Assembly (NCBI GenBank): GCA_002343775.1
Contig: DDSH01000020.1
Span: 1,159-6,897, forward strand
Length of the DNA: 5,739 bases
Source: Anaerolineales bacterium UBA2395
Lineage (GTDB): Bacteria; Chloroflexota; Anaerolineae; Anaerolineales; Villigracilaceae
Direction of reading: 5' to 3'
The translations under genes and the position numbers were made by a program. Shown here in pieces: positions 4,752-5,739 of this stretch. The notes under the pieces are model-generated. The model saw only the letters and a program-made list of their open reading frames with translations. It had not been told where the DNA came from and did not search any database. Position 1 is the first letter of the stretch; each line of letters starts with the position of its first letter.

Positions 4752-5739
4752 TTATTTGAATGAAACGACGGCTGTCATTCCCCAACGCATGCCGGGATCG
4801 ATATCTGTGAGCAAGATGGTCACTTCATAGACCACATCGCCTTGATTCTCGCTAAATTCCTGGCTGATGCTGAGCACATTGCCATTGAATTCTATGCCGG
4901 GCAAAGCATCCAATTTGACGGAGACGAGTTGTCCTTCTTGAATATTGACCACATCGATCTCGGTCAGGTCTTTGGTCTTGACGACCCACTGGGAAGTATC
5001 TGCAATTGTTACAACAGGCTGGCTCACTTCAGCATATTCACCGACCTTGAGGTTGAGATTGGTGATCATTCCAGAGTAGGGGGCTCGCAGTTCCGCATTG
5101 GCAAGGATCGCGCGGGTTCCAGCGGTCTCCATGGAGAAGGCAGGGTCGAAGAGGGCATCGTAGTCCTGTTGGGCATTATTAAGCCGGGTTTTCGCGTTCA
5201 GGAAGGCGGTCTCACACTCGAGCCATTGGATGGCAACACGATAGAGTGCCCAAGCGTTATCCAGCGCTTTTTTGCGGACTTTGGCAATTCCCTGAATAGG
5301 TTGATTTCCTTTTTCTTCCGCATCCGTCAGCTTTAGTTTTTTCGCATCGAGGTGGCGGTAGGGTTCGAAGTTTGCACGTTCGACATTCAGGTTTTCCCAC
5401 ATGGCAGCAACTGCTTCGGGCGGGGTCATGCCATTGAACCTGCTGGGTACGTCGAAATCGTCCAACTTGCTTTGGGCATCGCGAAATTCCTGGTAGGCTT
5501 CAGTCAGCTCTTGCGAGGCGGCGGCTTGGGCTTGTTCGAGTGTTTGCGCCTGATCTGATTTGACAACGGCGATGATTTCTCCTGCGGTAACGCTGTCGCC
5601 TTCCTCGAAGAATATTTCAGTCACCAATCCGCCGCTGTTAAGGGATAACTCGGTGTAGCGTACAGGCTCGATCTTCCCTTCGGCGATGATTGTGTTGTCT
5701 GCAACAACCGTGGGTATTGGGGTTGCATCGGGTGTGGCG
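4752..5739 (-). CDS. HlyD/MacA-type periplasmic adaptor (membrane-fusion) protein, N-terminus cut by window edge
   Basis: This is the extracytoplasmic adaptor of the exporter. The frame stays open to the window edge, giving 328 visible residues numbered from the codon at 5738; the start codon and any signal peptide or lipobox lie outside. Visible residues 1-10 are Thr/Pro-rich, like a linker after a membrane or lipid anchor. The first half of the barrel-sandwich (lipoyl-like) domain is at about 16-62 (IIAEGKIEPV, GLVTEIFFEEGDSVTAGEII). A predicted helical hairpin follows (63-100 and 150-215, rich in Ala/Gln/Glu) with an unusual middle insert at about 98-150. The second lipoyl half has the hallmark LRAPYSGMI (217-225) and VGEYAEVSQPVVTIAD (232-247). 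Beta-barrel sequence runs to the end, closing with PGMRWGMTAVVSF. A TTG at 5627 is inside the lipoyl domain and is not the real start. Adaptors of this class dock on MacB-like permeases, in line with the genes downstream. Confidence 0.92.
   Translation of the reverse strand, partial: ATPDATPIPTVVADNTIIAEGKIEPVRYTELSLNSGGLVTEIFFEEGDSVTAGEIIAVVKSDQAQTLEQAQAAASQELTEAYQEFRDAQSKLDDFDVPSRFNGMTPPEAVAAMWENLNVERANFEPYRHLDAKKLKLTDAEEKGNQPIQGIAKVRKKALDNAWALYRVAIQWLECETAFLNAKTRLNNAQQDYDALFDPAFSMETAGTRAILANAELRAPYSGMITNLNLKVGEYAEVSQPVVTIADTSQWVVKTKDLTEIDVVNIQEGQLVSVKLDALPGIEFNGNVLSISQEFSENQGDVVYEVTILLTDIDPGMRWGMTAVVSFK

Noticed and set aside
4711..4785. An upstream TTG start adding 25 residues to the ABC ATPase
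   Set aside because: It would overlap the adaptor's coding end and read through the intergenic hairpin with no conserved-looking sequence. The ATG at 4710 has its own AGGAA site.
4842..5336. Plus-strand open frame of 164 codons opposite the adaptor gene
   Set aside because: It is antisense to a well-supported HlyD-type coding sequence, has no recognisable domain, and is most likely a shadow of the coding strand's codon pattern.
5625..5627. TTG as the start of the adaptor gene
   Set aside because: The frame stays open upstream and encodes the beginning of the lipoyl-like domain (AEGKIEPVRYTEL), so the gene is simply cut by the window edge.
1..5739. tRNA/rRNA genes, CRISPR repeats, insertion-sequence ends or long direct repeats
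   Set aside because: None was seen on either strand. The window is almost wholly coding and the gaps are 41, 104 and 96 bases.

Overview
The window reads as one transport locus, with every supported gene on the minus strand. In transcription order (high to low coordinates) it holds: a periplasmic adaptor/membrane-fusion protein with its N-terminus cut by the window edge (4752-5739); an ABC-transporter ATPase carrying an extra C-terminal cyclic-nucleotide-binding-like domain (3571-4710); a large two-module FtsX/MacB-type permease (1181-3574); a small two-helix membrane protein of unknown function (633-1076); and an OmpR/PhoB-type response regulator with its C-terminus cut by the window edge (1-536). 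No RNA gene, insertion sequence, CRISPR array or plus-strand gene is supported.

The first three genes are tightly packed. The adaptor and ATPase are 41 bp apart with a hairpin between them, and the ATPase stop and permease start overlap as ATGA. They look like one operon for a MacAB/Lol-like, tripartite-style exporter. Such systems are mechanotransmission ABC transporters that move lipids, lipoproteins, peptides or drugs across or out of the membrane; the substrate cannot be read from the sequence. The small membrane protein follows after 104 bp that contain a plausible promoter and a strong Shine-Dalgarno site. The response regulator follows after a further 96 bp that contain a perfect 11-bp hairpin and a candidate extended -10 so close to the ATG that the message may be leaderless.

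The most distinctive element is the ATPase with a Crp-like C-terminal domain that keeps the Gly-Glu and Arg-Ala-Ser signature of cyclic-nucleotide pockets. It suggests a transporter whose ATPase is gated by a small cytoplasmic ligand.

From the moderate G+C content (judged by eye, not computed), the Thr/Pro-rich linker at the visible start of the adaptor and the fused ATPase architecture, I would guess a Chloroflexota (Anaerolineae-like) bacterium. This is an inference from general resemblance and no marker gene in the window confirms it.
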